NCBI GenBank assembly: GCA_951799445.1
Contig: OX637288.1
Location: forward strand, 13,332,501-13,396,500
DNA from: Pseudisothecium myosuroides
Taxonomy: Eukaryota; Streptophyta; Bryopsida; Hypnales; Lembophyllaceae
DNA length: 64,000 nucleotides
Direction: 5' to 3'
Below are positions 1-12,707 of this stretch, piece after piece. Under the pieces are notes generated by a model, which did not search any database, had not been told where the DNA came from, and saw only the letters and a list, made by a program, of their open reading frames with translations. Made by a program: the position numbers and the translations under genes. The first letter of the stretch is position 1; each line of letters starts with the position of its first letter.

Positions 1-90
1 CATACTCTTGAAAGGTAGACAAAATCTTAAGGAAAAAATAATGAAAGAATATATAAATAAGAATATAAGTTATATAAAATTAAAATTAAA

Positions 91-315
91 GATTCTATAA
101 ATATTAATAAGTACATGTATATGTAATAGATATGTATAATGTAATAGATATTTATATAAAAATAAAATAAAAGATTCTATAAATATTAATAAGTACATGT
201 ATATGTAATAGATATATATAATGTATGAGATATTTATAAAAAAATAAAATTAAAGATTCTATAAATATTAATAAGTACATGTATATGTAATAGATATGTA
301 CAATGTAAAAGATAA
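91..315. repeat. 82-bp tandem repeat, about 2.7 copies
   Basis: The motif GATTCTATAAATATTAATAA recurs at 91, 173 and 255, giving an exact 82-bp period. The units are AT-rich and differ by a few bases and small indels. Short open frames across it on the minus strand are low-complexity and are not considered genes. Confidence 0.85.
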
Positions 316-3300
316 AGCTTTTATTTTTGTAAGGTAAAACTTCTGTAAGACTGAGGAAAAGCAATTGTGACTTCAAAGAGCACTACAGTGACACTTGACT
401 TGGTGCCTTGGTGGCAATTGAATAGTGATGGTCAATACAATTTCAGCGGGTTATTGGTGAGGAGTAGTGGATGGCACAACCACATCTTGCAGGTAGTAAG
501 TACCACGCCACTTGTTGGTGCCATGGTCATTTGGAGAGCAACTAGTGGCGATGCTCTTAACCAGATTTTGACTTATCTATTTCCGCGGTTGGTGAGGGTC
601 GTTGACATTTTGGACTGTTTAGGCTTTAGGAATTAGGGTTGGTTTGCTTCTAGATTTTTGTTTGTCTTGTGATGGCGTAGTCATGCGAGTCAAATATCGA
701 GAATGGGTTTCTACAAATGTTTCGTTTCTCTAGGTCTACGTGCATTCCCAGTTTTCTGACGTCTTACAATTTTCTGGTTTACTCAACATGTTAGGATTTG
801 GATTTTATCAATTGATGTGGTCCTGGACATTGAAGAGTCGGCGGTGTCATAAGAATCATCTTTTAGTGTCGTTTGATATTTACTTTCTTAATTTCAAGTC
901 ACTTCCGTGGTGGAGGTAGTAAACTCGTGAACTTGACATTGAGCTCGTGAACTTGGAATTTCTTTGAAAGCCTTTCGTTTTTCCCGAGTCCATGCGTCGT
1001 GGTATCATGCTTTCTCCTTCCCCTCTCTCTTCTATCCGATTCTTTTCACTCTTTCATTTTGGAGCCCAGGATTGCACTCTGATTAACTAAAGAACGAAAT
1101 GTGCTGAGTTATTATGCCTTTTTCTGTCCCTAGATTAGAAAGGCAAGAGTGCACAATTCCCAGCGATCTCGTTTGAATACAGTGTGACTAGCCAACCTTC
1201 ATACCTTGTGAATAATAATGCTGTCCACAAAGCTCAATCGACTGCCTCTTCCAAATTCTTTGAGATTAACTACTTCGAACCTATATTTGGATACTGTGAT
1301 TCTTAGGGGCCTTGCCTTATAATTTGTGTGAGAGGTAGTTATTTAGTTTCATAGATTTGAGAGTGTCCGAAAATGATTTAAAGGACATTTCATGTGTCGT
1401 CAATCTGTCATCATCACGCCTAGGTATCGTTGCTCCTCCCGTTCGTGCAATGGTTTCCCTGTCCTCTTTGTCCTCCCGTCGGTCTCCCTGATGCCTCTTT
1501 TGATGATGCATGTTGTCTTCTGTCTCGGTCCTTGGGTTTTGTTCATGCTTGACCCTCTTTCAATTCCTTTGATTCGGTGCTTCGGCCTCGACTGAGCCAC
1601 CCTTAAGGACTGAGAGCAAGAGGCGAGGGGATCTGCCGAACTGGTCGCCAAACAACCTGTTTATTTTTGTCATGGTTTTGGACAGGGTACGGTCTGGCTG
1701 GATTTGATCCGGGCCTTGCGCGGAGATGATGTTTTGATCGGTTCTCGTGGTCTAGGGTTTCGTTTGCGTGGTAGTCCGAGTTTCCGATTTTTAGGGTATA
1801 GGATGTTGGGGCGTGGAGGATTTGGGATTGTCGCAGTTTGAATCTGAGAGATGAATTTCCATTGGGACTCGCCTCTTTTGTCTGTTGTGTTCTAGGACTC
1901 TCCGACTCTCGACTGTTGGGCATTCTTGTTCCCGAGTGTGCTTACTTGTGAATTGTCTTTTTTGAATTTCATTCGGCATATTTGTTTTTGCAATTGTAAC
2001 AATTTATGGTGGATATTGTGGTGTGGTTCACTTGGTCACTTGTGGTGTGATATTGTAGGCATGAGTATGAGCGGGACTTCGATGGGGAGGATGCCGAGGA
2101 GTGACCTAGACGTGGAGGGGGAAGTAGGTTGGGAGGAAATTGGACATAGCAGCGAAGAAGAAGCCAATGTGATCCCATCATCAAATCAGGTAGAGTTTTG
2201 AAACATACATGTAGTATATTTTTCGGAATCTAATCTTATTCAACTAAATCCGAGTTCGAACATCAGGGAATGAACTATGTAAGGCTAGCGTAATGTGCTC
2301 AAAGGTCACAATGTACAAATTTGCAAAATCTAGAGTCTTATTTATCTTTAATCCCACTAAAACCCAAGGCAACACTCAAGCTGTCCATTAGTAGATGCTA
2401 TTGACCGATGTATGCAGTCACAGTCCTGTCTAGTGTACTACTGGCTCGTGACAATAGTTTTGTGACAATAGTTCAATGTGGACTGACTTGTGTATGGATG
2501 CAATGCAGGACTTAGACTTGAGTACAGCCCACTATAGTACTTTGGAAATAGTACAAATATACGTATTTAATATTTCAAAACGAATTAGAGTTAAGGATTT
2601 GGAAAGGCTTACAATAAATCACCCCAAGGCTCTAGGACAATATGGCCAATATTAAAGATTAGCAACTACCTACAATATCCAAAATTCGAATTTACAACAT
2701 ATACATGCAATTTCCAATACAAACTCTAGTCACATTGAGACAGAATAAATAACAAGATTCTGAATCTAATTCCCAAATTAGAGGCAACGGCCTTAGGGCC
2801 GTTCGAAAAATTTGACCGTTTATTTTAATTTGTTTTTAATGAATGATTTTGAATTTCAATTAAAAGCCTTTAAGCCCCATTTTTGTACACCAGTTGATAC
2901 CCTGGCAATACCCAGTCAGTAAACCACTTCCTGAATCCAGGTGACAATTTGAGATTTCATCACCTCGATCGACACTTGTCCAAGTTCCAACCCTATCTCG
3001 GGTTTTCAATCGGCACCTCACCCTATCTTGGGATCCCGATCCAAATCCCTAATTTGCCAATTCGACGAAGAATGGCCGGTCTGCCACTGCGACGCCGAAT
3101 TCTTCCGCCGATCGTTAATTTAGTCCGGATCAATCTCCTCGCAACTTCCGATGCACTCCAATCAAGTCGTAGCAACACTCCAATTACCCCGAATGGATTC
3201 TTATCAATTTCTGATTCTTCCGCCTTCCTCCAGCAGTTCTGACCCCTACGACACCGGCCTTATCAGATTTGCAATCTCATTCACTTCGTGCACACACAAC

Positions 3301-4465
3301 AATTCTCCCGCACCATCCCCGTCACTCTGTACTTCATAGCCTGATCACCGCGTCCTCAAATCATCAACGAAATCTCTCAGGGTTTCCTAGGGCAATTTTT
3401 AGTTCGAGGATTCAAAACCAGATCGCCCGTTTTCATTGATTCTTGACTTCGCTCTGACTGTAGATCTCTTCTTCGCACAGCTACACTTCTGTCAATCTTC
3501 TCACACCATTCAGATTCTCAAAGAAACTGCAGCGCTTGCGTGAGCCCGTGATTGACTGGCGACTCCCAGATCTCAGTTCAAAACGAAAACCGCGAATTCC
3601 AGTCCTTGCTACGCCTCTATTCCTCACTGAAACATTCTAATTTCCACCGATTGCTCACCGTGTGCACAGATGCTTTCCGAAATTCAAAAACACACACACA
3701 AAACTCCTGATTGCTCCTCAACAAATTCAAAAGAATTCCACACAATACAACACCATAAACAACACAATTGAAGAAATAGCACTTCTATTACAAACAGCAC
3801 ATTACGTGCAAGAATTACAGCACACTTTTGAATGAAGACCGCAGGAGAGAGAAAATGAGAGAAAAGAGAGGAATTAAAGGTGAAATTTGGGGGTGATCGG
3901 AGGTGGTGCAAGGCGCTTCTCGACCTGTGGAATCTCCTCGCACGCCTCTGAATCCCTAATTTCCCATCTTTTCTTTATTTGTGCCAGTCTCTTTATCTTT
4001 TTCTTTCTGGAACTTTTATTTTAACTTTTATTTTGCCTTTTTGCCCTATCCTACTAATTGGTGGCTACTTACTAAAGTATCTTTGTACTTTTTGGAACTT
4101 TTAGTGTACTTTGGACTACTTTAACACTAAATACTCAAAATATATAGAAATAATATAGAAAATGTCATAGAAAATCGAAAAAGTTCTATAAAAAATTGAA
4201 AAATTAGACTACAATACCTACTTTAGAAATCAAAATCAAGTCTTGTTGTTGCAGTATTTTAAAAATAGTCTCCCAGACCAAAATAAACTAAAATATATGA
4301 ACCAAAAGAATAAGTGCAGTAGATTTGAGATGAAAAAGACCACTGCTTGTTTTGCAAATTGATTGTTTTGATTTGTGTGCTATTGATCACAACATTTGTA
4401 TACCGTTGATGACAACATTTCATTGCTTTTGATGACAACGTTTGTTTATTTTTGATGACATCAGG
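316..4465. other. No recognisable gene; possible exon at 2056-2188
   Basis: No known protein, RNA gene or delimited mobile element was recognised. The open frame at 367-636 (89 codons) resembles nothing I know. The segment 2056-2188 (+) opens with ATG, encodes an acidic peptide rich in Ser and Glu, and ends at CAG followed by GTAGAG, a plausible donor. It could be a first exon spliced to the nuclease-like relic that begins after the CAG near 4467, but no intermediate evidence links them. The stretch from about 2950 to 3900 is less AT-rich and pyrimidine-rich, without a convincing frame. Confidence 0.4.
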
Positions 4466-4466
4466 G

Positions 4467-5277
4467 GGACATCAATCTTGACAACTACCTATCGGCAAAC
4501 GATTCGCCAAGTGATTTCACTAGTGTGGAGAGGTGGAGGAATATTTGTTTGCTGCATTATGAGAGGTTGGTTGATGAGAGAACAATAATGGGTCAAAGTA
4601 TTTGGTGTTTCGTAAAGTAACCAAGGACGACTTGGTAGAGATTGATAGGTCTCGCCACGACTTGCCTATTCACATCCTTTATGACCCTTCAAGAGTTATT
4701 TATTGTGAAGCTAATGGTTGGCAAGGCTCACAGTATGGTGGGTAGTTTGTTCGTTGACCTTCTACGAGAGAAGGTGCGGAGTAGCTATGGTGATATATGT
4801 GTGCTCTATGTTGGGGGGTCTTTTCAATGCACAAGTGCTATGGGTTGGAAGAAAGAATTTGATGTCTCTTTGGTTCCAAGGAACCGAACTCGTAAGGAGG
4901 ATTGGCCGTCCTTTGTCATCGAGGTTGGAGTTTAAGAGAGCCTTGTTGCTTTGAAGAACGATGCACATTTTTGGATCCTCAACAGTGGAGGTTCGACACG
5001 TGTTGCAATGTTGATAGCCGTAGACACTCGGTCAAAGATGATTACAATTGAGAGGTGGGGAAACGAGCCACCTATGGCTGGACCGATTATTCGACCAAGG
5101 ATGGTTCAACATGTGACAATCGACACTAATGGTGTTGTTGGTGCTCCATTGGATGTACCTTCTTGTTTGATCTTTGATGTTGGTCATGTGCCTATGGGTG
5201 TGTTGCCGATTGATTTCAGCTTTGATGCTAATGACCTTGTTTTTTTTTTTGAGGAGTTTTGGAGAATGTTCACTTGA
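4467..5277 (+). pseudogene. Broken PD-(D/E)XK-nuclease-like protein gene
   Basis: Translation in shifting frames gives a recognisable family. First comes a segment with SVERWRNICLLHYERLVDE (about 4530-4590). After a frameshift near 4606 follows KVTKDDLVEIDRSRHDLPIH, and after a second shift near 4744 the core domain appears. The core contains GWKKEFDVSLVPRNRTRKED, then WPSFVIEVGV, an in-frame TAA at 4933 where relatives usually have SES, then DAHFWILNSGGSTRVAMLIAVD and IERW. The tail has VVGAPLDV and DANDLVFFFEEFWRMF before a natural-looking stop at 5275. From memory this order of motifs is typical of a large family of hypothetical proteins in fungi with a Uma2/PD-(D/E)XK fold; the acidic residues of FDV and FVIE would be the catalytic candidates. 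Two frameshifts and one stop make it a pseudogene. The family assignment is by recall, not by search. Confidence 0.55.
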
Positions 5278-7024
5278 GATAGAGGACTTGACAGCATCCA
5301 TGGTGAGCCATTCTAGAACTCAAACCATAACCTCTACATGATACTTTGAAGATATTCTTTAGAAAAGTTTGTGATAGTAACATGTCTTGAATTTGTGTGT
5401 GCTTGTAGGTGATCTGGAGTTGCTTGCTGGGGTCAGCAATTAGGACATGTTTTACCATCATGATTTGCAGTAGACATGTGTCTTTGTCTGCTTAAAATAT
5501 AAAATTGAATATTTACTTTATTTATAGTGGCAAAAGTGAGTTTGACATGGAAGACATGATTCCATTGTCTAGGCCGGTGCATTTAGGGTTAGTTGTGTTC
5601 TTCATGAAGTTTCGGATCAATGGGAATGGGGAAAGTATTTTGGTTGTGACTGTTGGTTTAGGGTTTTAGATGGGGAGTTGTTGTGGGTAGCTTGTTTCAT
5701 TCATTTTGATGACAAGTTGTTGATCTTTATGGAAGCTTCTCCACACAACTTATACCTCCAGGGCCATTGTCTCAAGTAGATAGACCTTAGAATTTCTAAT
5801 CTATCATGCTTGAACCTTAAAAGAGTTTTTAATTTCTCCAGCTAGGATGCACAATTGAGCTTGTTCTAGAGCTCAGATAGCCGAACTCATTGATTGCAGT
5901 TCACGTGGTATGGATGTTCTGGAGGGGTAAGTTTGTGGAAGTTATTGATGAATGCGCTTCCTTTGTTTGAAGACTGGTGAGCTCTTTCTGGACAAATTTG
6001 AGGATATACTTCAAGCTTGTTGAGGCATTGGGTGGATCATTTCAGTGGAAGCTAGGTCTCTCTCTGAGTGCTATATAATTTGTTGATGATTTAGTTGAAC
6101 GAATTGAGTGTGTGACTGCTTCAAGTGAGTTTTGACCTCTGAAAATCTGTCGGCAGTCAAGTTGTGGGCTTACTCTTTTTTATAGATTTGGTTCAATTCT
6201 GAGCCTTGTCCTCGAGTAATAAGAATGTTTGGACAATATATCTAAAATCGACCACATCTATATATCATAAGTGATTCTGACCTAGTAACGATTAGAGTAA
6301 TGTATGCAACCAACACATAAGTCGACACATAAATCTATAGTGGGATTTAGTAACCTAATAGATGTTCCTACGGAGGAGCAATCATCAGTAATAGAGGAGA
6401 TCAGCCCAGGGGGATGCTCAGCAGGGACTAGGGCAGACATTGGTGTGGGCAGTCCACGTATGGCAGTAGAGCTTGTTCCCATGGAGGGCTCGATGGAGTC
6501 GGTGGATGCAGAGGTCTATAATTCAGCAAGAGAATGCATCTCGCATGCCCGATACAGGATTTCGGGACGTTCAAGTGGCCACTGAGGTGTCCATGATGCA
6601 TACTCGTATGACGACACTCTTAGTCGAGTCACAGGGGGCACCGGTTGCCATTGAAATTTGCCGTCTGGAGACGAAGCTTAAGAAGACTCAGACCAGTTGG
6701 ATCCTCGGAGCTTATCTGGTGACGATAGGAGCGCGGAAACCCTTGACAGCCGCTTTGATGTCAACGATCTTGTGATTGGTCTGGGAGCATCGCATTTAGG
6801 CTCGGCTTCAGTCGCTCTAGCTGGCTGCTTGTCCACGGAAATGATCTGTACTCGTGCAGGAATTCCTGATGAGTCTGTATCAGCAACTACTTGTGAGGAG
6901 ACCACACCAGTCACAGAAACCATTTCAGAAGTGCCTAGAGCTGCAAACCCAGTGCAAGGAAATCCCGTCATTCAGGTACTCGGGCGGCTACCGCAGACCA
7001 TGGTGAGAAGCCAATCACAGTGAT
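5278..7024. other. No recognised gene; GC-richer open frames at 6304-7023
   Basis: Nothing was recognised in 5278-6300. From about 6304 to 7023 the plus strand is richer in G+C and carries overlapping open frames in two or three phases (for example 6304-6585 and 6697-7023). Their composition matches the glycosylase relic immediately downstream, so this may be the decayed, low-complexity N-terminal half of the same gene. I see no conserved motif to prove it. Confidence 0.35.
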
Positions 7025-8438
7025 ATGGCAGCTCAGCCTGACAAAGCATCGTCTTCGAAGAACCATTCGATGCTTGAAGATAAATTTCGATTCTCTTTGA
7101 ATGACAATTCTTTGACACCAGATGGGATGGAGAAAGTGCTCGCAGCCGCCCTTTGTGCTATCCTGGGCAAGCAGACGACAGGCCGAGAAGAAGCTGGCAA
7201 GGGCCAAAGGGCGCCTCTGAAACCGTATAGTCGTAAGATGCCCCGGAATAATAGGTATGTGGACATCACCAGATTCAAGACGAATCTCAAGTTGCTCTCA
7301 AGGGGAGAGCATGCCAATTATGAGTTGAAATTCCACTATAAGTTAAATTTAGAACAGCAAGTAATGTGGGAGGCTCTTCGAGCTGACGTTCTGTCCAATA
7401 GAGAATTCGAAATGGATCCCTTCACAGCCGATTCTGTCGATTGGGAGGCAGTGCGACGTGCCGATGTGGCGGTGCTTGCCAATGTAGTCAAGGAGCGGGG
7501 AGTGAATATCATACTGAGTGGAAGAATCAAGGTAGCCAGACCTCTTGGTCTCTGATGCCATCCTTTCCATTTTGGCTGCTCGAGCAGCGAATTCTTAAAT
7601 CACCTTCCATGTGTGCTAACCTTTCTTATTTGTGTTTTTTCCGTTTTCTGGCAGTCACTGCTTGATAGGATTCATTGTGATCAGGATGGGAGCCTTGACC
7701 TCGAGTGGGTCCGGAAACTCTCTGCCACCATGTTGCAGTTTGTTTGCACTTCAGAACTGTCTCCTTAAGGTCATGTCCAATCCTTTCTTCACTTATTCCA
7801 CGTTGTTTGATAATGCAGTAATTTTCTTACAAGCGTGCGTGGCTTGGGGATCAAAAGCGTTGAATGCATGCGACTGCTCACTCTGCATCACCCCTCTTTT
7901 CTTGTATGCAAAAGTCCTTTGTTTATTATATAGATATGAACGTAAAGTAGACTATTTCTCTAGTGCTGGTTCTATGGTGGAGTTTACGGTCGTTCTATGC
8001 CTACTAGTTGAAGTAGGTCGAATTCGGGTTGAAGAAATCTGTGTTTTAAATGTAAGAATTGAGTTGCAGGGGTTGTTCTTTGATCGTCAATGCAATATTC
8101 TGTACGCCATAAGCTTTCTTTTTCGAAGCTAAAAATATGGGGCTTTGCTTTCTGCACATGTGGATGTGAATGTAGGCCGCATCGTGGTCCGCCTTGGGTG
8201 GGTGCCATTGGAGCCTCTTCCTGAGGAAACACAGCTGCATCTCCTTGAAATGCAAGCTTGGAGCAATTGCCACCTCTTTGTAAGGAGTTCAGTGCCATTG
8301 TCAGGTTCCCTGCCTGTTTCGTTGGCTGTTTGTTTCCTTTCTGACCTGGTTTCGTGTATTCTCAGGTATCCTATTCAAGAACAGATTCAGAAGTACAAAT
8401 GGCCTCGACTTTGCACACTTGACCAACAGACATTTTAA
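7025..8438 (+). pseudogene. DEMETER/ROS1-family DNA glycosylase relic
   Basis: Family members excise 5-methylcytosine and so remove DNA methylation. Four coding blocks match the HhH-GPD glycosylase domain in order. The block at 7025-7531 ends with DSVDWEAVRRADVAVLANVV and GRIK at a good donor (AAG/GTAGCC). The block at 7655-7768 follows TTTTCTGGCAG and reads SLLDRIHCDQDGSLDLEWVRKL. The block at 8160-8252 reads VDVNVGRIVVRLGWVPLEPL and then QLHLLEM. The block at 8366-8435 follows TTCTCAG and reads YPIQEQIQKYKWPRLCTLDQ. The segment that should lie between the second and third blocks (helix-hairpin-helix with the catalytic lysine) is missing, and the second block runs into a stop. The third block lacks an AG before it (CAC) and a GT after it (CA), and the fourth runs into TAA where a donor would be expected. 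The iron-sulfur and C-terminal domains were not found. A non-functional fragment is the best reading. Confidence 0.8.
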
Positions 8439-9660
8439 GCATCAAGTTTTTCCAACTACAATTGTGAAGAGATAACTGTATGATCCTAATTAGTTTAGTT
8501 AGTTGTTGTCCCTTGGATGACATGATTTGCTTCTGAGAAAACATAACTTGGCCAAGCAACCTTCTTACCATCATACTCAACAAACTTGAAGGAGAGAAAA
8601 GTGGATGCATGCCACCTTGAAAAAGAAGAAAATAAAACAAAGAATGAAATGAACCAAAGTTGAAGGAAGAAGAAAAAGAAAGTTGGATATCCCGAGAAGG
8701 AATGTGGAATTAAAACTATTAGGTGAGAATCTAGTCACCTAGGTAGAACCTAGTAATTGGATTATTTAGGTAAGCATCTTACTATTCAATTAGGTAGAGC
8801 CTAGTAATCCAGAAGGGAGTACATATGGGTAGGTAAGTAATCTTACAAGGTGCTCTTATACATATTCCAATGTAACATAAATATGAAAAATACCAAGATG
8901 TCAAACGTTGATAATCAGATTAAAATTAATAAAAGTCTTACTCACCAAAATGATTGTACACCAAAATGATTGTATTTTAAAGTGGTCATCTCCAAAATTG
9001 CCACTTTTTGCTATTGAGCCTAGTTACTATTATTATAGTGGTTAAATTTTTATATGTTCTTGTTGGCAAGTGAAAGGAGGCTCCAACACACCAAAGAATG
9101 CAACATTTGGATAATGTTTGCAAAAGTTAGGAAGGAACAAAGTTTGGTCTTAAGAGTTCAGAGTTATATAGGTAGATAGTTAATTTTTGGAGAATGATGT
9201 GCATAGTGCAAAGATGGCGGCTTAGGGTCACATTTGGGGGTGCCTTCCTCAGATGTTTTGGAACGCCAACTCTTTGACAAAGTGTTAAATATTAAGTTAA
9301 ATATTAGACCGGGTGAACATTTGTGGATCTGTAGACCTTAATCCAGAAATTTTATAGCACTCCAACCCACTTGAAAAGTCTCCACATTACACAACCGTTA
9401 AACTTGAACTTTGCTAATCACTTGATTTCATGCAGTTCAATTTGAAAAGCCTGCATTTATAAGCACTTAATTAATCCTGGAGGGATACAAGTCTTCAAGT
9501 CTACAAAATTCCCTAAAAAACACTGGATCCTGAGAAATGAACTGGCGTGAGACTTAAAGCATTAAACAAGTGCATCAGAGGCTTGGGTGTCCCGGAATCG
9601 TCACCAGCAGTTTCTCCAATGAAGGTTTGGAAATGGACAAGTTGATTTCAAAGGCATACA
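8439..9660. other. Intergenic, no feature recognised
   Basis: AT-rich DNA between the glycosylase relic and the 3' end of the RPB3 gene. A motif like ACCTAGTAATT appears several times around 8720-8810, but no element could be delimited. The last part probably includes the RPB3 3' untranslated region. Confidence 0.5.
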
Positions 9661-12549
9661 TCAGAATTCCCAGTCTGCCTCAGCTTTCGCTTCTTCTTCA
9701 CAGTTCATTTTTGCGAATCCATTCGTGACTTCGTCCGGGACACTCTCATTGTTGTAATTCCTTTCCGGAGAAGGAGCACCAATTTCATGATCCGCAACTG
9801 GCAAGGCAGAGCCGTCTTCTGCAAGCCGTAATGCAAGCAGCTTCCGTTTCATTACTTTGATGGCATCCAGGAATATCTTGGCAGCTGGGAGAGCTCCTGT
9901 GGACTCCACAGAGAAGACGAAACTGTCATCTCTCGCTTGGATTTCGAAAAACTCGGACGTCCCCGAATCTTCGGCATTTCGTAACAGCTCCTCACTGGTG
10001 AGAGCACCCGGGCTCACCACCTCCACCTGCAAAAACAACAAGCCACAAATGCAATTGAATTTTCCTTGAGTTCGTTAAAATGGCTGCAAAGATTTGCTCC
10101 GCTATACAGCACTGCAATCTAGATCTGTCCTAGCTTTTGAACGATGAACCACTTGTGAACCTCATTTGGGGAATTTTCCGATTGCACATTCACAAAAATA
10201 CCCCCTTAAATGGCATTGAAAACCCTCCTAAATGGGCACTAAAAACACACTTAGAAATGGCAGTGAACCCCAGTCTCAGAAATGGTTTTAATTACCCCCC
10301 TAAATGACATTAAAAAACTCAGAAAAAGATTCGTTTCAAATTGAACTCCCTATCTGGGAATGTGATAAGCAAGCAACTGAGAAGGAGCCCGAGAATGAAC
10401 CTTCTGAGTGTTGGGTTCCAGTTTGAAGACTTTGGTGGGGGCGAGGCCCTGTGTGATGGTGAGACTCGAGTTCACCCAAGCCTGCTTCTCAGGGAGCGTC
10501 AGTTTGTCCATTTTCACTTCATTGATGAAAATTTCTGGCTCCTGGTGGAACGTGACTGTGGCCACTGGCGACCACTTGGCGTGCAAGCTGCCCACCCCTT
10601 TCCTGGCGATGGCTCGCACGGCTATCTCCTGCCCCTTGAGCAGCTTCGTGATGACTATTCCTCTGCTTATCACAAAGTAAGCAGCACCAGCTCCATGGAG
10701 TGAGTCAATCGTTCAAGGGTCAGCATATTGTAGGGTAAGACCTGAAGGAATTCAATGGACGTTGAAAGAGAATGTGATTGAATGAGCTACTGATCAATCA
10801 CAACATGTCACTAATCAGAAACTTTGAGGAGTTAAATTGGACACCTTAGTGACGTAGAACATGAACAATTTTCCACAAGAGAACTGGTTACGTTCGTCAC
10901 CAAAGAAATGGCAAACAATATGAGAGATGATGCACAACTTGATGTTCGATATGGTGCAATGTATAATGACCCTGGGAAACGTGTTTTGGCATTGAAGCCT
11001 TGAATGTTAACTCCCAAACTGCTAATTCTAGGACATTCACATTCACCGTTGAGAGCATTCACCGTGGAAGGCAGTGCTTGCAACACGGTCTGGAACAGAA
11101 TTCCAATACATGGACATTGCAAAAAAGAAAATTGGCTCATCAACTGGTTACCATCTGTATATTAGTACTCAAGAGGTATGTGGTTCAACGATGTTTAGTT
11201 CACCTCGTAGGAGCACGATCTTGTCCAAGCCCTGCCAAGTCCACATCGAAGTCCACTGGAACCACGCTCTCATCCGCGGATTTCAAGTCACGGCTGGTGA
11301 CCACCAGCTCTCCGTCCAAAGTCGATGTCACGTTTAAGGTGAGCTCCACAGAGCATTGCTGACAACTGCACAAGAACAAATCATTCCCTCTACAGTAGTT
11401 ACGAAAATAAGCACACTTGGCTGTCAATCCTACACAACTAAGTGCATAGTTACCTTAAGGTGCAGCAACCTAGCTTTGCACAAGTCACAACCCAAGTCTT
11501 CAGAAGTTCGGTTTATGCCACAGATGAGAAACCTTTGAGAGTTACAATTGCTTGCACATTTGGCTGGCATTACTCCACAACCAGATGCTTATTAACCTCA
11601 GAGTACAGCCAGCAAAGCTTTAAACAATCCAAGTCTTCAGAAGTTCGGTTTATGCCGAAGATGAGAAACCTTTGAGAGTTACAATTACTTGCACATTTGG
11701 CCATCAATTCTCACAACCACATGCATAGTAACCTGAGAGTTCATCCAGCTAGCTTAACACAACCAAAGTCTTCAGAAGTTCGGTTTTCGCAAAAAGATGA
11801 GAAACCTTAGAGTTACGATAACTCGCAAACCTAGCTATCAATTCTCCACATCCAGTTGGATTACCCAAACATCCAGCAAGCTAGCTTTGCACAAATCATA
11901 ACCAAAGTTTTCAGTAGATTGGTTCTTGCAAAAACATGAGGAACCTTCAGAGAGTTGCGAAAACTTGCCTACATGGCTGTGCATTCTTCGTAACCAGATG
12001 CATTGTTACCTGAGCATGGCACTACCTATCTTAATTTGCACACGTCACAATCAAAGCCATGACTTCACAGAAGTTTGTTTTCTCCGAAGAGATGGAAAAA
12101 TTGAAAGATATGGAAAATTGTTGCAAGTAGACGAACCTGGAATCGCTTTCACAGGGACATTCTTCTGGTAAGAGCATGGCCATGGCACCCTGGCTGGAGA
12201 GAGGGATGAGACCCAGTCGATGAGCAATAAACTCGTCCTGCAACACGGACGAATTCGCCGTGATCTCCACCAAGTCGATAGCCACCGTGGGCACTTCCAC
12301 CATCATGGTCCTCCGCAGGGAGTTGGCCATGCTCACATCCGTGTCCCAAAGCTTGAACCGCAACGCATACTTGCTGCTCATCGTCTCCATTAGAGACACT
12401 TTCGGAAACCTCCGGAAGGAATTTTCACCAAGCAATGCACCCTCTTCTTCCCTCTTTGGAGAATGATTCAACTCGGGAGAGTTTCCTGGAGATTTCAACT
12501 GCATTTGCTCCATCTCCTCCTCCATTTGGGGCTCCATCTCGAGCTCCAT
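9661..12549 (-). CDS. NRPB3: RNA polymerase II subunit 3 (RPB3/NRPB3)
   Basis: Third-largest subunit of nuclear RNA polymerase II; with RPB11 it forms the alpha-like heterodimer that seeds core assembly. Four exons on the minus strand: 12549-12137, 11365-11204, 10662-10401 and 10026-9661, joined at GT-AG introns with consistent phases (2, 2, 0), for about 400 residues. Exon 1 has the alpha-like dimerisation motif DTDVSMANSLRRTMMVEVPT and DEFIAHRLGLIPL. The exon 1/2 junction restores the zinc-loop cysteines CPCESDSSCQQC. Exon 2 has VTSRDLKSAD and exon 3 has AIARKGVGSLHAKWSPVATV. Exon 4 has FEIQARDDSFVFSVESTGAL, then a C-terminal helix and an acidic tail. It is longer than the roughly 320 residues usual in flowering plants because of a Met/Glu-rich N-terminal extension of about 40 residues (if the first ATG is used) and a longer tail. 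The alternative start is the Met before SSKYALRF. Expected in the nucleus and essential. Confidence 0.93.
11405..12125. repeat. About five diverged ~137-bp repeats in RPB3 intron 1
   Basis: The first intron of the RPB3 gene consists almost wholly of tandem units. They share AAGTCTTCAGAAGTTCGGTT, AGATGAGAAACCTT, and a stretch like TTGCACATTTGGC followed by CACAACCAGATGCAT. The first two units are closest; the last, next to exon 1, is the most decayed. The array does not enter the exons. Confidence 0.75.
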
Positions 12550-12707
12550 TTGAAAGCTCTCTACAATGCTATGTTCAACTGCAAACGCGTAAGACCTATG
12601 ATCTGGAGCTCTGAATTCTGATGCGTGTTATTGCAATCGTTGATGGATTTGTGAGGAGAAGGGAAGGTGGATGGCTGACTGGGAAGAAGAGGAAGATGAA
12701 TGTCTGG

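Noticed and set aside
152..376. 74-codon hydrophobic minus-strand frame
   Set aside because: Translation of an AT-rich 82-bp tandem repeat; low-complexity Ile/Tyr/Leu peptide.
7632..8132. 166-codon plus-strand frame over the glycosylase relic
   Set aside because: It runs out of frame through exon 2 and the following intron of the relic; the conserved residues are in another frame.
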